Shown in pieces: positions 33,538-41,984 of a stretch of 64,000 nt of DNA; position 1 is the stretch's first letter, and the number at the start of each line of letters is the position of its first letter. The notes below the pieces were generated by a model. The model was not told where the DNA came from. It saw only the letters and a program-made list of their open reading frames with translations, and made no database searches. The stretch is from an uncultured Croceitalea sp. GTDB taxonomy: Bacteria > Bacteroidota > Bacteroidia > Flavobacteriales > Flavobacteriaceae. Both the position numbers and the translations under genes were made by a program. Location of the stretch: contig CANLXH010000001.1 in assembly GCA_947495075.1 (NCBI GenBank), positions 806,001-870,000 of the forward strand. The letters run 5' to 3'.

Positions 33538-35316
33538 TTATTGCTTTAACCAATTATTACGCAGTGAAATTGCTTTTTCATCAGCTTCATTACTAATAGT
33601 GATAGTGTATTTAGGGTCTTTTGCAAGTATTAATTCCGTTTCTTTCTCATTACCATAGCGTGTATAGGTAATTTTTAAAGTTTCTCCTTGTTTCTTATCC
33701 TTCAGAAAATCTGCAAAATGATTCTCATCGGTCATCTCAACAGCATTCACTTTGGTAATTACGTCTCCTTTTTCCAAACCAGCTTTATAAGCGGGTGAAT
33801 CAACTAAAGTATTATTGCTAATGGTATTTTTATTCATCGCGCCACCAAAATAACCAACTTCGCTTTCTTGAACTATATGTAAGCCTACACCAGAAAACAG
33901 TGATTTATAATCTGGCATCTTACTTTTGTAGATGTAATTATTAAAGAAATTATCTCCAAAGGTTTTTCCAGCATATTCATTTAAAGTTAGGTGTAAATTT
34001 TTGATGGTATATGGGATTTCTTTTTTACCGAATTTATTCCAAATCTTTTTAAAGAAATCATCTAAGTTTAGATTCCTTTGTCTTAAAGACAAATCTAAGG
34101 CGAGCCCCAACACACTACCGTAAGAGTAGTATGAGATAAAAGTATTATTTCTATTCTGTGGATCTAAAGAGGTTGCAGCATCTACAAATGGTGCCTGGTA
34201 ACTCATTTCAATAGGATTAAAATACTTGGTCCCGTTAGAGTTCCATACATAATTAAATGTTCCATTTAAGCCATTTACGTATTCTTCTGGTGTCCTTAGC
34301 CCTGCTCTGCAAAGAATTAAATTAGTGTAATAGGAGGTAAAACCTTCTGCAAACCAAAGCTCACCGCTCATACCAACATTATCAAAATCAAAAGGCTCTA
34401 ATGATTTTGGACGAATGCGTTCTACGTTCCAAGCATGAAAAAATTCATGAGATACCGTACCTAAATTCCGTTTTAATCCGTTATTTGCTAAACTTCTTGT
34501 AGAAGTTAAAATGGTTGAATTCCTATGTTCCATACCATCACCATTTACGTTTGGCATATAACAGGCTAAGAAAGTATACTCATCAAAGTCAAAATCTGGT
34601 AACTCTCCAAAAACTTTTTCTTGTTCTTTTACAATCAGTTTTACACTTTCAAAATACGCATCTAGTTCTTCTTCTGTGCCATTATGGTGAAGTACAAATC
34701 TGATATTTTTCTCTTTGCCATTGGCTTTTACTTTAAACTCTCGAAGCCCATAATTACTTAATTCTATAGGACTATCCATAAAATAATATAGATTAGGAGC
34801 CCAATACAAGTTTTCATTTTGTTTTTTTAACTGGGTAGCAACTTTCCATTTGTATGCTTCTGGAGTTGTAAAAGAAATTTCAATTGGTCTTTCTTGCAAT
34901 GATGGAGCAAACATAAAACTAGCAGGAATATTAAGGTGTGCATGAGTTTCATCTATCTGGGAATAGGTGCCATCTCCACGATTAGCAAATAAAGTGTATT
35001 GGATTGTAACCTCCCCATCATGTCCATAAACATCCCATTGATAGGGATTTGATCTAGAGAAAGCTATCTGTTTACCATTACTATCCATAGCTTTAAAATT
35101 GTACACGTTTTTTGCAAATGAATGGAATGCATATCTGCCAGGGGAACTATTTGCCATTCTAACAGAAAGTGTATCTGAACTAATTTTTGGAAAAGTTAGT
35201 GTAAACACGCCTTCGTGATGTACTGCATTATCAAATGACACCTTGTAAGTATTAGCTTGGCTATATAGGTTTACTGCACAAAAAAATAAGATGAGTAGAG
35301 TAAGAATATTTCGCAT
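33538..35316 (-). CDS. M61-family glycyl-type metalloaminopeptidase with PDZ domain
   Basis: A 592-residue exported peptidase with a signal peptide (about residues 1-20). The zinc site HEFFH lies at 290-294 in the M61 context HEFFHAWNVERIRP, and the family GMEHRN segment lies at 261-266. Near the C-terminus (about 490-570) a PDZ domain contains SPAYKAGLEKGDVITKVNAVEM. M61 enzymes remove N-terminal residues from peptides. This one probably acts in the periplasm. It starts 24 bases after the amylase gene stop, so the two may be co-transcribed. Confidence 0.92.
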   Translation of the reverse strand: MRNILTLLILFFCAVNLYSQANTYKVSFDNAVHHEGVFTLTFPKISSDTLSVRMANSSPGRYAFHSFAKNVYNFKAMDSNGKQIAFSRSNPYQWDVYGHDGEVTIQYTLFANRGDGTYSQIDETHAHLNIPASFMFAPSLQERPIEISFTTPEAYKWKVATQLKKQNENLYWAPNLYYFMDSPIELSNYGLREFKVKANGKEKNIRFVLHHNGTEEELDAYFESVKLIVKEQEKVFGELPDFDFDEYTFLACYMPNVNGDGMEHRNSTILTSTRSLANNGLKRNLGTVSHEFFHAWNVERIRPKSLEPFDFDNVGMSGELWFAEGFTSYYTNLILCRAGLRTPEEYVNGLNGTFNYVWNSNGTKYFNPIEMSYQAPFVDAATSLDPQNRNNTFISYYSYGSVLGLALDLSLRQRNLNLDDFFKKIWNKFGKKEIPYTIKNLHLTLNEYAGKTFGDNFFNNYIYKSKMPDYKSLFSGVGLHIVQESEVGYFGGAMNKNTISNNTLVDSPAYKAGLEKGDVITKVNAVEMTDENHFADFLKDKKQGETLKITYTRYGNEKETELILAKDPKYTITISNEADEKAISLRNNWLKQ

Positions 35317-35339
35317 TAATCAAATATTTAAGTGATAAT

Positions 35340-37034
35340 TTATTGGTTGACGAGCTCTAGAAGAGCTGTATCAAAATCATTTTCTAATATTACTTTACCG
35401 TTTTTTACAACAACTTCAGTTTCTGAATATGTATCGTATAACTTTGTGCCCTCACCAAAGAAACCTTTTACCCAAAGAGATTTTTTGCCCTTAGGTAAAT
35501 CTAGCCCAACCGCGACTTTATCTTTAAAATCCCCATTAATATACATTCTTGAGAAAACATATGGAGATTTTGCCAAACGCTTATGTTTGCCAGCTCCTAC
35601 AGCAGGGTGGTTGGCTCTAAATTGCCCTAATTTTTGCCAGTGACTGTGGATTTTTTGAACTTCTGGTAAGCTATCTAAATCTTCCCAGTTCATAAAAGAA
35701 CGCAGTGTAGCATCACCTTCAGTACCATCAATAATTAACGGGCGAGATGTTTCATCACCATAATATACTTGCGAAGCCCCAGGGGTTAATAATAACACAT
35801 TCGCTGAATAATATGGTTTTTTTCGTTCTTTATCAAAAGGACTACCGTCATCATGGGAGGTAAGATAATTGACAACACTTTTACCCTTTAATTTTGTGTT
35901 TAAGAGGTAGTTATATTTTTTGAAAATAGCATCATAATCTTTTGTTGCATCATTCTTTAACTCAAAATTGATAAGACTTTTAAAACCATAGTCAAAGTAA
36001 TCTACTTTTTGATCTCCAAAATCAAACAACCTGCCAGAGGAAATACCATAGTTATAGACTTCGCCAACCATATAAAACGGATTGTCATCTAATACTTTGT
36101 TAGGATGTTTCTTTTTCCATGTTTCAAAGGCGTAATCTGCTTCTTTTCTTAACCCTAACCATGCATTTTCATTTACATGTTTTACAGTGTCAACTCTAAA
36201 ACCATCAACCCCAAATTCGTTTATATAATCTGTTAGCCATTTCATGATATAAAAACGGGGAGCTCTTGGATACCCGGTTCTTTCAAAAAATAAGTGCAAT
36301 TCATCTAGTTCTTGGCTTAAACGCCCTTCCTCTTTCCATTTTGCTAATAAAGCATCTGGCAATTCAACAGGCTCATCAGACTCAGTCAGTATGTCTGGTA
36401 GATTTTTAACAAGGGTGCATGCAGTAGTGTTTTCGTACGTAGTAAATTCGCATGGAGGACCAGTTCTAACCCAATCTTCTGGCCAAACAGGGTCAATCTC
36501 TGTTACTGGTCCAGTATGATTTAAAACAACATCAAGAAGTATTCTAATGCCTTTTGAATGTGCTGTTTTTACTAATCTGTGTAATTCTTGCTTATCTCCA
36601 AAGTTAGGATCTATTGCTGTCCAATCTTTTGTCCAATATCCGTGATAACCATAGGTATTTCCTGTGCCTTCGTTTACGGCTCCATGAATCTGTTCCACAA
36701 CTGGTGTAAACCATATGGCATTTATACCCAAATCCGTAAAATATCCTTCTTCTATTTTTTGAGTAATACCTGCAATATCTCCACCTTTGAAACCTCTTAG
36801 CACAGCAGTTGAATCGGTTCTTGAAAAATTGATGTCTTTTTCTGGATTACCATTATTAAATCGATCGGTCAACAAAAAATAAATATTTGCTCCTTCCCAA
36901 AAGAATGGTTGATTTTTTTCTACTGTTTCTAGCACTTCAGCAACTTTTTTAGGTTCCTCAGAAACTGGTTTTTCAACTTTTTTGCAACCAAACGCAAAGG
37001 ACAGTATCGACATAGCGATAAGTAGTTTTTTCAT
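35340..37034 (-). CDS. GH13 alpha-amylase-family glycoside hydrolase, lipoprotein
   Basis: A 564-residue enzyme with a lipoprotein signal (MKKLLIAMSILSFAFGC, Cys17). The GH13 conserved regions appear in order: LLDVVLNHTGP, DGFRVDTVKHV with the nucleophile Asp, MVGEVYN with the acid/base Glu, and YLTSHDDGSP with the third Asp. A C-terminal beta domain follows. It hydrolyses alpha-1,4-glucans or related oligosaccharides at the cell surface or in the periplasm. No SusCD pair is adjacent, so this is a solitary amylase rather than a classical starch locus. Confidence 0.92.
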   Translation of the reverse strand: MKKLLIAMSILSFAFGCKKVEKPVSEEPKKVAEVLETVEKNQPFFWEGANIYFLLTDRFNNGNPEKDINFSRTDSTAVLRGFKGGDIAGITQKIEEGYFTDLGINAIWFTPVVEQIHGAVNEGTGNTYGYHGYWTKDWTAIDPNFGDKQELHRLVKTAHSKGIRILLDVVLNHTGPVTEIDPVWPEDWVRTGPPCEFTTYENTTACTLVKNLPDILTESDEPVELPDALLAKWKEEGRLSQELDELHLFFERTGYPRAPRFYIMKWLTDYINEFGVDGFRVDTVKHVNENAWLGLRKEADYAFETWKKKHPNKVLDDNPFYMVGEVYNYGISSGRLFDFGDQKVDYFDYGFKSLINFELKNDATKDYDAIFKKYNYLLNTKLKGKSVVNYLTSHDDGSPFDKERKKPYYSANVLLLTPGASQVYYGDETSRPLIIDGTEGDATLRSFMNWEDLDSLPEVQKIHSHWQKLGQFRANHPAVGAGKHKRLAKSPYVFSRMYINGDFKDKVAVGLDLPKGKKSLWVKGFFGEGTKLYDTYSETEVVVKNGKVILENDFDTALLELVNQ

Positions 37035-37147
37035 CTTCAGGGAATTTGTTTAAAGCTATAAAATGCAGTTCGAAATATAAAATTTATTTATTTCGATAGA
37101 AATTCTTCTAATGAAAATTTAGTAGTTAGAACTTTGAGAAGTTGGAA

Positions 37148-37921
37148 TTACTTCCTATTCAGAACTTTGTACTCTTCATAACAGCTGCTAATAGCATCTA
37201 AAATTTGCAAATCGTTAGCCGTGGCAATAAAAGATTTTGAGTAATTACAGTTGTTTAAAATGTCATTAATATCCATTTTCTCTATTTGTAACAACTCAGT
37301 TAGTGTTTCTCTATCAAATTTTGAAGCTAATAGATTGCGAATTTCATCGTCCTGTTTCATTTGTTGAAGTTTTCGCATTTGGCGTGGTTTTTTACCAAAG
37401 AGATTTCGTAATAAATCGGCAGGATTTAAAATAGCTCCTAAAACTTTAGTAACTGCACTAGGATTTTTATTGCCAGCTTCATAACTTTTATTTAATCCAG
37501 AAATACTGTATTGATAAGCATCGTTAATGGGAAGATTTTTAACATCTATCTCTAGATAACCAGTTAATTGGTAAGGTCTTACCACAACTTCTTCTAGTGC
37601 ATATGCGAGCTCTGTTAAAGATATTTTAGTATCCTCAAACTTGAACATATCATTAGTTACTCTAACCTTCTGCGGTTTAAAACCAAGATATGTAAGATAT
37701 AAGGTGTCGTTAACAGAAGCGGTAATAGAAAATTTACCATTTCCATTGGTAATAGTACCCTTTACCTTATTAAGATTAATGATATGAACACTTTCTAATG
37801 GAAAATCTGTTTGTGCATTAATAACAGTAGCTTTAAGCTCTTGGGCTGGTTCGTCTTCTTGAGAGAAACTAACATAACAGCATAGCACTACAACTAGAGG
37901 TAAAAGTCTTTTCATGAACAA
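37148..37921 (-). CDS. Exported protein with carboxypeptidase-like regulatory (CarboxypepD_reg-like) domain
   Basis: A 257-residue protein with a signal peptide (about residues 1-20). Next comes a CarboxypepD_reg-like beta-sandwich (KATVINAQTDFPLESVHIINLNKVKGTITNGNGKFSI, then DTLYLTYLGFKPQKV), the module that starts many TonB receptors. Here it is followed not by a plug and barrel but by a helical region of about 130 residues. The role is unknown. Solitary proteins of this type are common in flavobacteria. It lies between the amylase and helicase genes on the same strand, with gaps of about 70-115 bases. Confidence 0.8.
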   Translation of the reverse strand: MFMKRLLPLVVVLCCYVSFSQEDEPAQELKATVINAQTDFPLESVHIINLNKVKGTITNGNGKFSITASVNDTLYLTYLGFKPQKVRVTNDMFKFEDTKISLTELAYALEEVVVRPYQLTGYLEIDVKNLPINDAYQYSISGLNKSYEAGNKNPSAVTKVLGAILNPADLLRNLFGKKPRQMRKLQQMKQDDEIRNLLASKFDRETLTELLQIEKMDINDILNNCNYSKSFIATANDLQILDAISSCYEEYKVLNRK

Positions 37922-37992
37922 TTTTCTACACTAAAAATACAAAACAAACAAAATAAAGGCGGTTAGGCTTGTATTTTTTGGGAAGCTCTTAA

Positions 37993-39792
37993 CTAATAGA
38001 ACCCCTTATTCTTTTTGCTTTTACTTTTATTTCCACCACTTTTTCCACCTTTATATGATGATTTGTTACGATCCCTTCTACTTCCACCGCTTCCGTAGCC
38101 ACCTCCGCCACTTCTATTACGATCTCTTCTACCACCACCACGGTTACGACCACCACGACCACCACCACTGCCGGGGTTTTTAGAAACTTCAACATTTACA
38201 AAACGACCGTCTACTTTAAAATCTGTAAAGGTCTCTAAGATTAAAGGTGTAAACTTAGCATCCGTATTGAAGAATGAAAAAGTGTCTTTTGTATCTACTT
38301 TGTAAATATCATCTTTATCTAAACCTAAAGTATCTCGTAAGAAGTCTTTTAATGACATCCAATCATAGTTGTCACGTTCACCAACATTTATGAAGTAGCG
38401 AACGGAGCCATCTTTTGGAATATCCCCATCTTCTCCAGATTTTCCTCTTTCTCTTTTATTAGATTTATCGTCAGAGTTTAAGTCCCTAGTTTTGTTGTAG
38501 TATGTAAAGAAACGAGTAAACTCCACCGAAACTATTTTCTTAATTAATTCGTCCCTGTCAATACCTTCTAGGACCTCGTTTATGGCAGGTAAATATTTAT
38601 CAATCTCCTCATTTACCTTGGTTTCTTTGATTTTGTTTACTAAGTGATAGAGCTGAATCTCACAAATTTGAATCCCAGTTGGAATTTTCATGGAGAGAAA
38701 TTCTTGCCCAATTTTACGTTCAATAGCATTTATTTTTCGCATTTCACTACGAGTAACAATTACCATTGAAATACCAGATTTACCTGCTCTACCTGTACGA
38801 CCGCTTCGGTGCGTGTAGGTTTCAATTTCATCAGGTAGTTGGTAGTTAATAACATGAGTTATGTCATCAACATCAATCCCTCTAGCTGCTACATCTGTAG
38901 CAACAAGCATTTGAATTTGTTTTTTGCGGAAAGAATTCATGACTAAATCACGCTGATTTTGACTTAAATCACCGTGTAAAGCACCTGCGTTGTATCCGTC
39001 TTCAATTAACTTTTCTGCAACTCGCTGTGTATCGCGTTTTGTTCTACAGAATACCACAGAAAAGATGCCTGGATTTGCATCTGCCAAACGTTTTAGAGCA
39101 GGGTAGCGGTCACGACCACTAACTACATAATATTCATGCTGTACTGTGCTAGCACCAGAATTTTTTGCACCAACCGTAATTTCTTTAGGGCTATGCATAA
39201 ACTTTTTAGCAATTGTAGAAACTTCTTTTGGCATGGTGGCAGAGAATAACCATGTAGACTTTTCTTTAGGAGTATTGGAGAGTATGTCTTTGATATCTTC
39301 AAAGAAGCCCATGTTTAGCATCTCATCCGCCTCATCAAGAATACAATAGTCTATTTTAGAAATATCTACCATTCCTCTTCCAATCATATCTTTCATACGA
39401 CCAGGAGTGGCAACTACAATCTGAGCACCTTTCTTAATTTGCCTAGCTTGGTCAGAAATACTTGCCCCACCATATATGGCAACGATATTTACACCTTTTT
39501 CATATTTAGAATAAAGTTGCATTTCGTTAGTAATCTGTAAACAAAGTTCTCTGGTAGGCGATAAAATAAGACCTTGCGTAGTTCTGCTAGCGGAATCTAT
39601 TTTTTGAATTAGGGGAAAACCAAATGCAGCAGTTTTTCCTGTTCCTGTTTGGGCAAGAGCAACCAAATCGGTTTCGTCTTCTAATAAAATTGGGATTGCT
39701 TTTTCTTGTACTTCTGAAGGATTTTCAAATCCCAAATCTGTAATAGCGGACAAGAGGGACTTTTGAAGCCCTAAACTTTCAAATTTTGACAT
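37993..39792 (-). CDS. DEAD-box RNA helicase with DbpA-type RNA-binding domain and RGG tail
   Basis: A 599-residue helicase. It has the Q motif near the start, Walker A AQTGTGKT near residue 43, PTRELC, LDEADEM, SAT and YTHRSGRTGRAG, making up both RecA-like domains (1-370). A DbpA/CsdA-type RRM-like domain follows (about 470-545). The last 50 residues are a Gly/Arg-rich tail (GGGRGGRNRGGGRRDRN) ending in a Lys-rich segment. It is likely the CsdA/DeaD-type ribosome-assembly or cold-adaptation helicase. A stem-loop abuts its start codon (see 39797-39850). Confidence 0.93.
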   Translation of the reverse strand: MSKFESLGLQKSLLSAITDLGFENPSEVQEKAIPILLEDETDLVALAQTGTGKTAAFGFPLIQKIDSASRTTQGLILSPTRELCLQITNEMQLYSKYEKGVNIVAIYGGASISDQARQIKKGAQIVVATPGRMKDMIGRGMVDISKIDYCILDEADEMLNMGFFEDIKDILSNTPKEKSTWLFSATMPKEVSTIAKKFMHSPKEITVGAKNSGASTVQHEYYVVSGRDRYPALKRLADANPGIFSVVFCRTKRDTQRVAEKLIEDGYNAGALHGDLSQNQRDLVMNSFRKKQIQMLVATDVAARGIDVDDITHVINYQLPDEIETYTHRSGRTGRAGKSGISMVIVTRSEMRKINAIERKIGQEFLSMKIPTGIQICEIQLYHLVNKIKETKVNEEIDKYLPAINEVLEGIDRDELIKKIVSVEFTRFFTYYNKTRDLNSDDKSNKRERGKSGEDGDIPKDGSVRYFINVGERDNYDWMSLKDFLRDTLGLDKDDIYKVDTKDTFSFFNTDAKFTPLILETFTDFKVDGRFVNVEVSKNPGSGGGRGGRNRGGGRRDRNRSGGGGYGSGGSRRDRNKSSYKGGKSGGNKSKSKKNKGFY

Positions 39793-39796
39793 AATA

Positions 39797-39850
39797 GTTT
39801 ATAGTAATCGCAAATATGTGTGTTGTACAGAGCGATTGTTTCCTATAAAC
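39797..39850 (-). promoter_or_regulatory. Nested inverted repeat directly before the helicase start codon
   Basis: GTTTATAG (39797-39804) pairs with CTATAAAC (39843-39850), and AATCGC (39806-39811) pairs with GCGATT (39832-39837). In the helicase mRNA this would be a stem of 8+6 pairs ending four bases before the ATG at 39792. A CATATTTG sequence in the loop resembles a -7 element, so the repeat could instead be an operator. No experimental analogue is known to me. Confidence 0.5.
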
Positions 39851-39940
39851 CGAAGCTCATCACAACACCTGCCATACCGGCGGCGTTAAATTTTGTGCAA
39901 AGGTACCGCTAATTAATTTGTTAAAACTATGAATCCTTAA

Positions 39941-39960
39941 AACACTTAAAATAAAGTGTT
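39941..39960 (-). terminator. Probable terminator of rdgB
   Basis: AACACTT (39941-39947) pairs with AAGTGTT (39954-39960). Read on the minus strand it directly follows the rdgB stop and is trailed by a short T-rich run. The stem is short. Confidence 0.55.
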
Positions 39961-40535
39961 TAGATTGTATTTAGAAAGGTAATTAATTTCTGGATTGCCC
40001 TGCCACGATGGCTTATTTTATTCTTAATAGTTAAGGGTAGTTCTGCAAAGGTTTTGTTGTAGCCGTTTGGAACAAAAATTGGATCGTACCCAAAACCTTT
40101 TTCACCTTTCTTTTGTTGAGTAATGGTACCATTTACAATACCATTAAAAAGATATTTTTCTCCCTCTACGTTTAATGCAATGGATGTTTTAAAATGAGCA
40201 TCTCTATTCTTTGATGGTCCTAGTTCTTGAATTAATTTATTCATGTTGATGTTTGCATCTTTTTCTGGACCTCCATAACGTGCGGTATAAACTCCTGGAG
40301 CTCCATTTAAGGCATCAACCAAAAGACCAGTATCATCAGAAAAGCAATTGTAGCCGTAGTTATTGGTTACAAAATCAGCTTTAATTTGAGCATTCTCTTC
40401 TAAAGTGGTTCCAATTTCTTCAATTTCATCAAAACAATCAATCATATTTAATGATAGTAGTTTAATATGCTTGGGCATTAAAAAAACTACCTCTTCAAAT
40501 TTATTTTGATTGTGTGTGGCAAAAATCAATTCCAT
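39960..40535 (-). CDS. rdgB: Non-canonical purine NTP pyrophosphatase (RdgB/HAM1)
   Basis: A 191-residue enzyme that hydrolyses ITP, dITP and XTP to monophosphates, keeping them out of nucleic acids. It has the N-terminal FATHNQNKFEEV substrate motif at residues 4-15, the SDDTGLLVDALNGAPGVYTARYGG catalytic block near 66-89, and GFGYDPIFVP near 142-151. The length is standard. It is divergent from the ICMT-like gene with a 44-base gap. Confidence 0.94.
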   Translation of the reverse strand: MELIFATHNQNKFEEVVFLMPKHIKLLSLNMIDCFDEIEEIGTTLEENAQIKADFVTNNYGYNCFSDDTGLLVDALNGAPGVYTARYGGPEKDANINMNKLIQELGPSKNRDAHFKTSIALNVEGEKYLFNGIVNGTITQQKKGEKGFGYDPIFVPNGYNKTFAELPLTIKNKISHRGRAIQKLITFLNTI

Positions 40536-40579
40536 AAATTCTATATCAAATTTGATTGCTAAAGTAGTATTTTAGGACT

Positions 40580-41032
40580 ATGAAATTAAAAATACCACCT
40601 GTTATAGTATTTGGAGTTTTTGCTGTAGTACTTTTTCTTCTAACACATTATTTACCAGTTGGGGAGTTTGAATTTTTTGGACGTTCCTTTTTAATTTACT
40701 TGATGTTAGGACTTGGTAGTTTGGTTGCAGCAATAGCTTTGCTACAGTTCTTTAGAAAAAAAACTACAGTTGACCCTATGCATCCTGAAAAGGCGAGTAA
40801 ACTAGTAACATCAGGAATATTTAAATATACTAGAAACCCTATGTATTTAGGAATGTTATTGTTTCTGATTGCCTTTGCTTTAAAGTTAGGAAATGCTTTT
40901 AACACAGTAGTTTTAGCTGGTTTTGTGTATTATATGAATCATTTTCAAATACGTGGAGAAGAAGAATCTTTAAATAAACTCTTTGGTAAAGAATATAAAA
41001 TATATACAAAGGCAACTAGAAGATGGTTTTAA
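40580..41032 (+). CDS. ICMT/PEMT-like membrane methyltransferase
   Basis: A 150-residue polytopic membrane protein with about four helices. It carries the ICMT/PEMT signature near the C-terminal half: TSGIFKYTRNPMYLGMLL (residues about 75-92), followed by EEESLNKLFGKEYKIY, the S-adenosylmethionine-binding region of isoprenylcysteine-carboxyl or phospholipid methyltransferases. The substrate is unknown. The following hydrolase ATG lies inside its last codons (10-base overlap), so the two are translationally coupled. Confidence 0.85.
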   Translation: MKLKIPPVIVFGVFAVVLFLLTHYLPVGEFEFFGRSFLIYLMLGLGSLVAAIALLQFFRKKTTVDPMHPEKASKLVTSGIFKYTRNPMYLGMLLFLIAFALKLGNAFNTVVLAGFVYYMNHFQIRGEEESLNKLFGKEYKIYTKATRRWF

Positions 41033-41826
41033 ATAAAAAAAGTATAAAATGTTATTTTGTTTTACTTCTTTTGAGCATTAATGCTAACGTTTTAGCTCAA
41101 ATAAATTATTTTAATTCATATGATGGAAATAAGATAGCTTATACAGATGAGGGTAAAGGTTTTCCAGTATTGCTTATACATGGATTTATAAATACGAGCG
41201 CTTCGTGGAATAAAACTGAATTAAAAAAGGATTTACTTGAAAATGGCTACCGCGTGATTGCTCCAGATTTAAGAGGTAATGGCGATTCTGATAAACCTCA
41301 CAAAGATGAAGCCTATACAAATGATGCCGAAATAGAAGACTTGATTCTGTTAGCTAATAAATTGGAATTAAACAACTATATAGCTATTGGTTACTCAAGA
41401 GGCAGTGTAGTTCTAACTAAACTTTTAACTAGGGATAAGAGAATTACCAAAGCAGTTTTAGGTGGTATGGGAATAGATTTTACTAACCCTAATTGGGATA
41501 GAAGGCTGTTATTTGCAGCTGCTTTTGATGGCAAAATTACAAAAGAGACCAAAGGAGCAGTTGATTATGCTAAATCCATTGGTGCTGACCTACGAGCGCT
41601 ACATTTACAGCAGAAATATCAACCAGTTACTTCTAAAAAAGAACTAAGTAGAATTGAGACTAAAATTTTAGTGATAGCTGGAGATAAAGATATGGATAAC
41701 GGTAATCCTAAATATTTACAAGAAGCAATTCTCAATGCTAAATTTAGAATTGTAGAAGGTGACCATAACGGGACTTACAAAACAAAATCTTTTGCTTTAG
41801 AAGTGATTAAATTTCTTTCAAAATAA
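41023..41826 (+). CDS. Exported alpha/beta-fold hydrolase
   Basis: A 267-residue hydrolase with an N-terminal signal peptide (about residues 8-26, ending VLAQ), so it acts outside the cytoplasm. It has the oxyanion-hole LIHGF at 51-55, the nucleophile elbow GYSRGS with Ser125, an acid in the AGDKDMDNG stretch, and the catalytic His in GDHNGTYK. The order fits epoxide-hydrolase or esterase-like enzymes. The substrate is unknown. It overlaps the upstream methyltransferase gene by 10 bases. Confidence 0.82.
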   Translation: MVLNKKSIKCYFVLLLLSINANVLAQINYFNSYDGNKIAYTDEGKGFPVLLIHGFINTSASWNKTELKKDLLENGYRVIAPDLRGNGDSDKPHKDEAYTNDAEIEDLILLANKLELNNYIAIGYSRGSVVLTKLLTRDKRITKAVLGGMGIDFTNPNWDRRLLFAAAFDGKITKETKGAVDYAKSIGADLRALHLQQKYQPVTSKKELSRIETKILVIAGDKDMDNGNPKYLQEAILNAKFRIVEGDHNGTYKTKSFALEVIKFLSK

Positions 41827-41984
41827 AAGTTGTCGGTGGACTTATGTGAAATCCTAAATATTTAGCCCTGTTTGCTGAATAAAAAGCATTGATTTTTCAT
41901 TTTTATGCAGATTATATTTTTTTTTCTTAGGTAGAATTGAGCATTGTTTTTAATGTTTATTTTTAGCCATTTAATTTATCATTG

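Noticed and set aside
35340-37034. Starch-utilisation (Sus) locus around the GH13 enzyme
   Set aside because: No SusC/SusD pair, regulator or second glycosidase lies next to the amylase gene.
37989-38195. Val-rich 68-codon frame on the minus strand
   Set aside because: It is a frame shadow of the helicase's Gly/Arg-rich tail and has no independent support.
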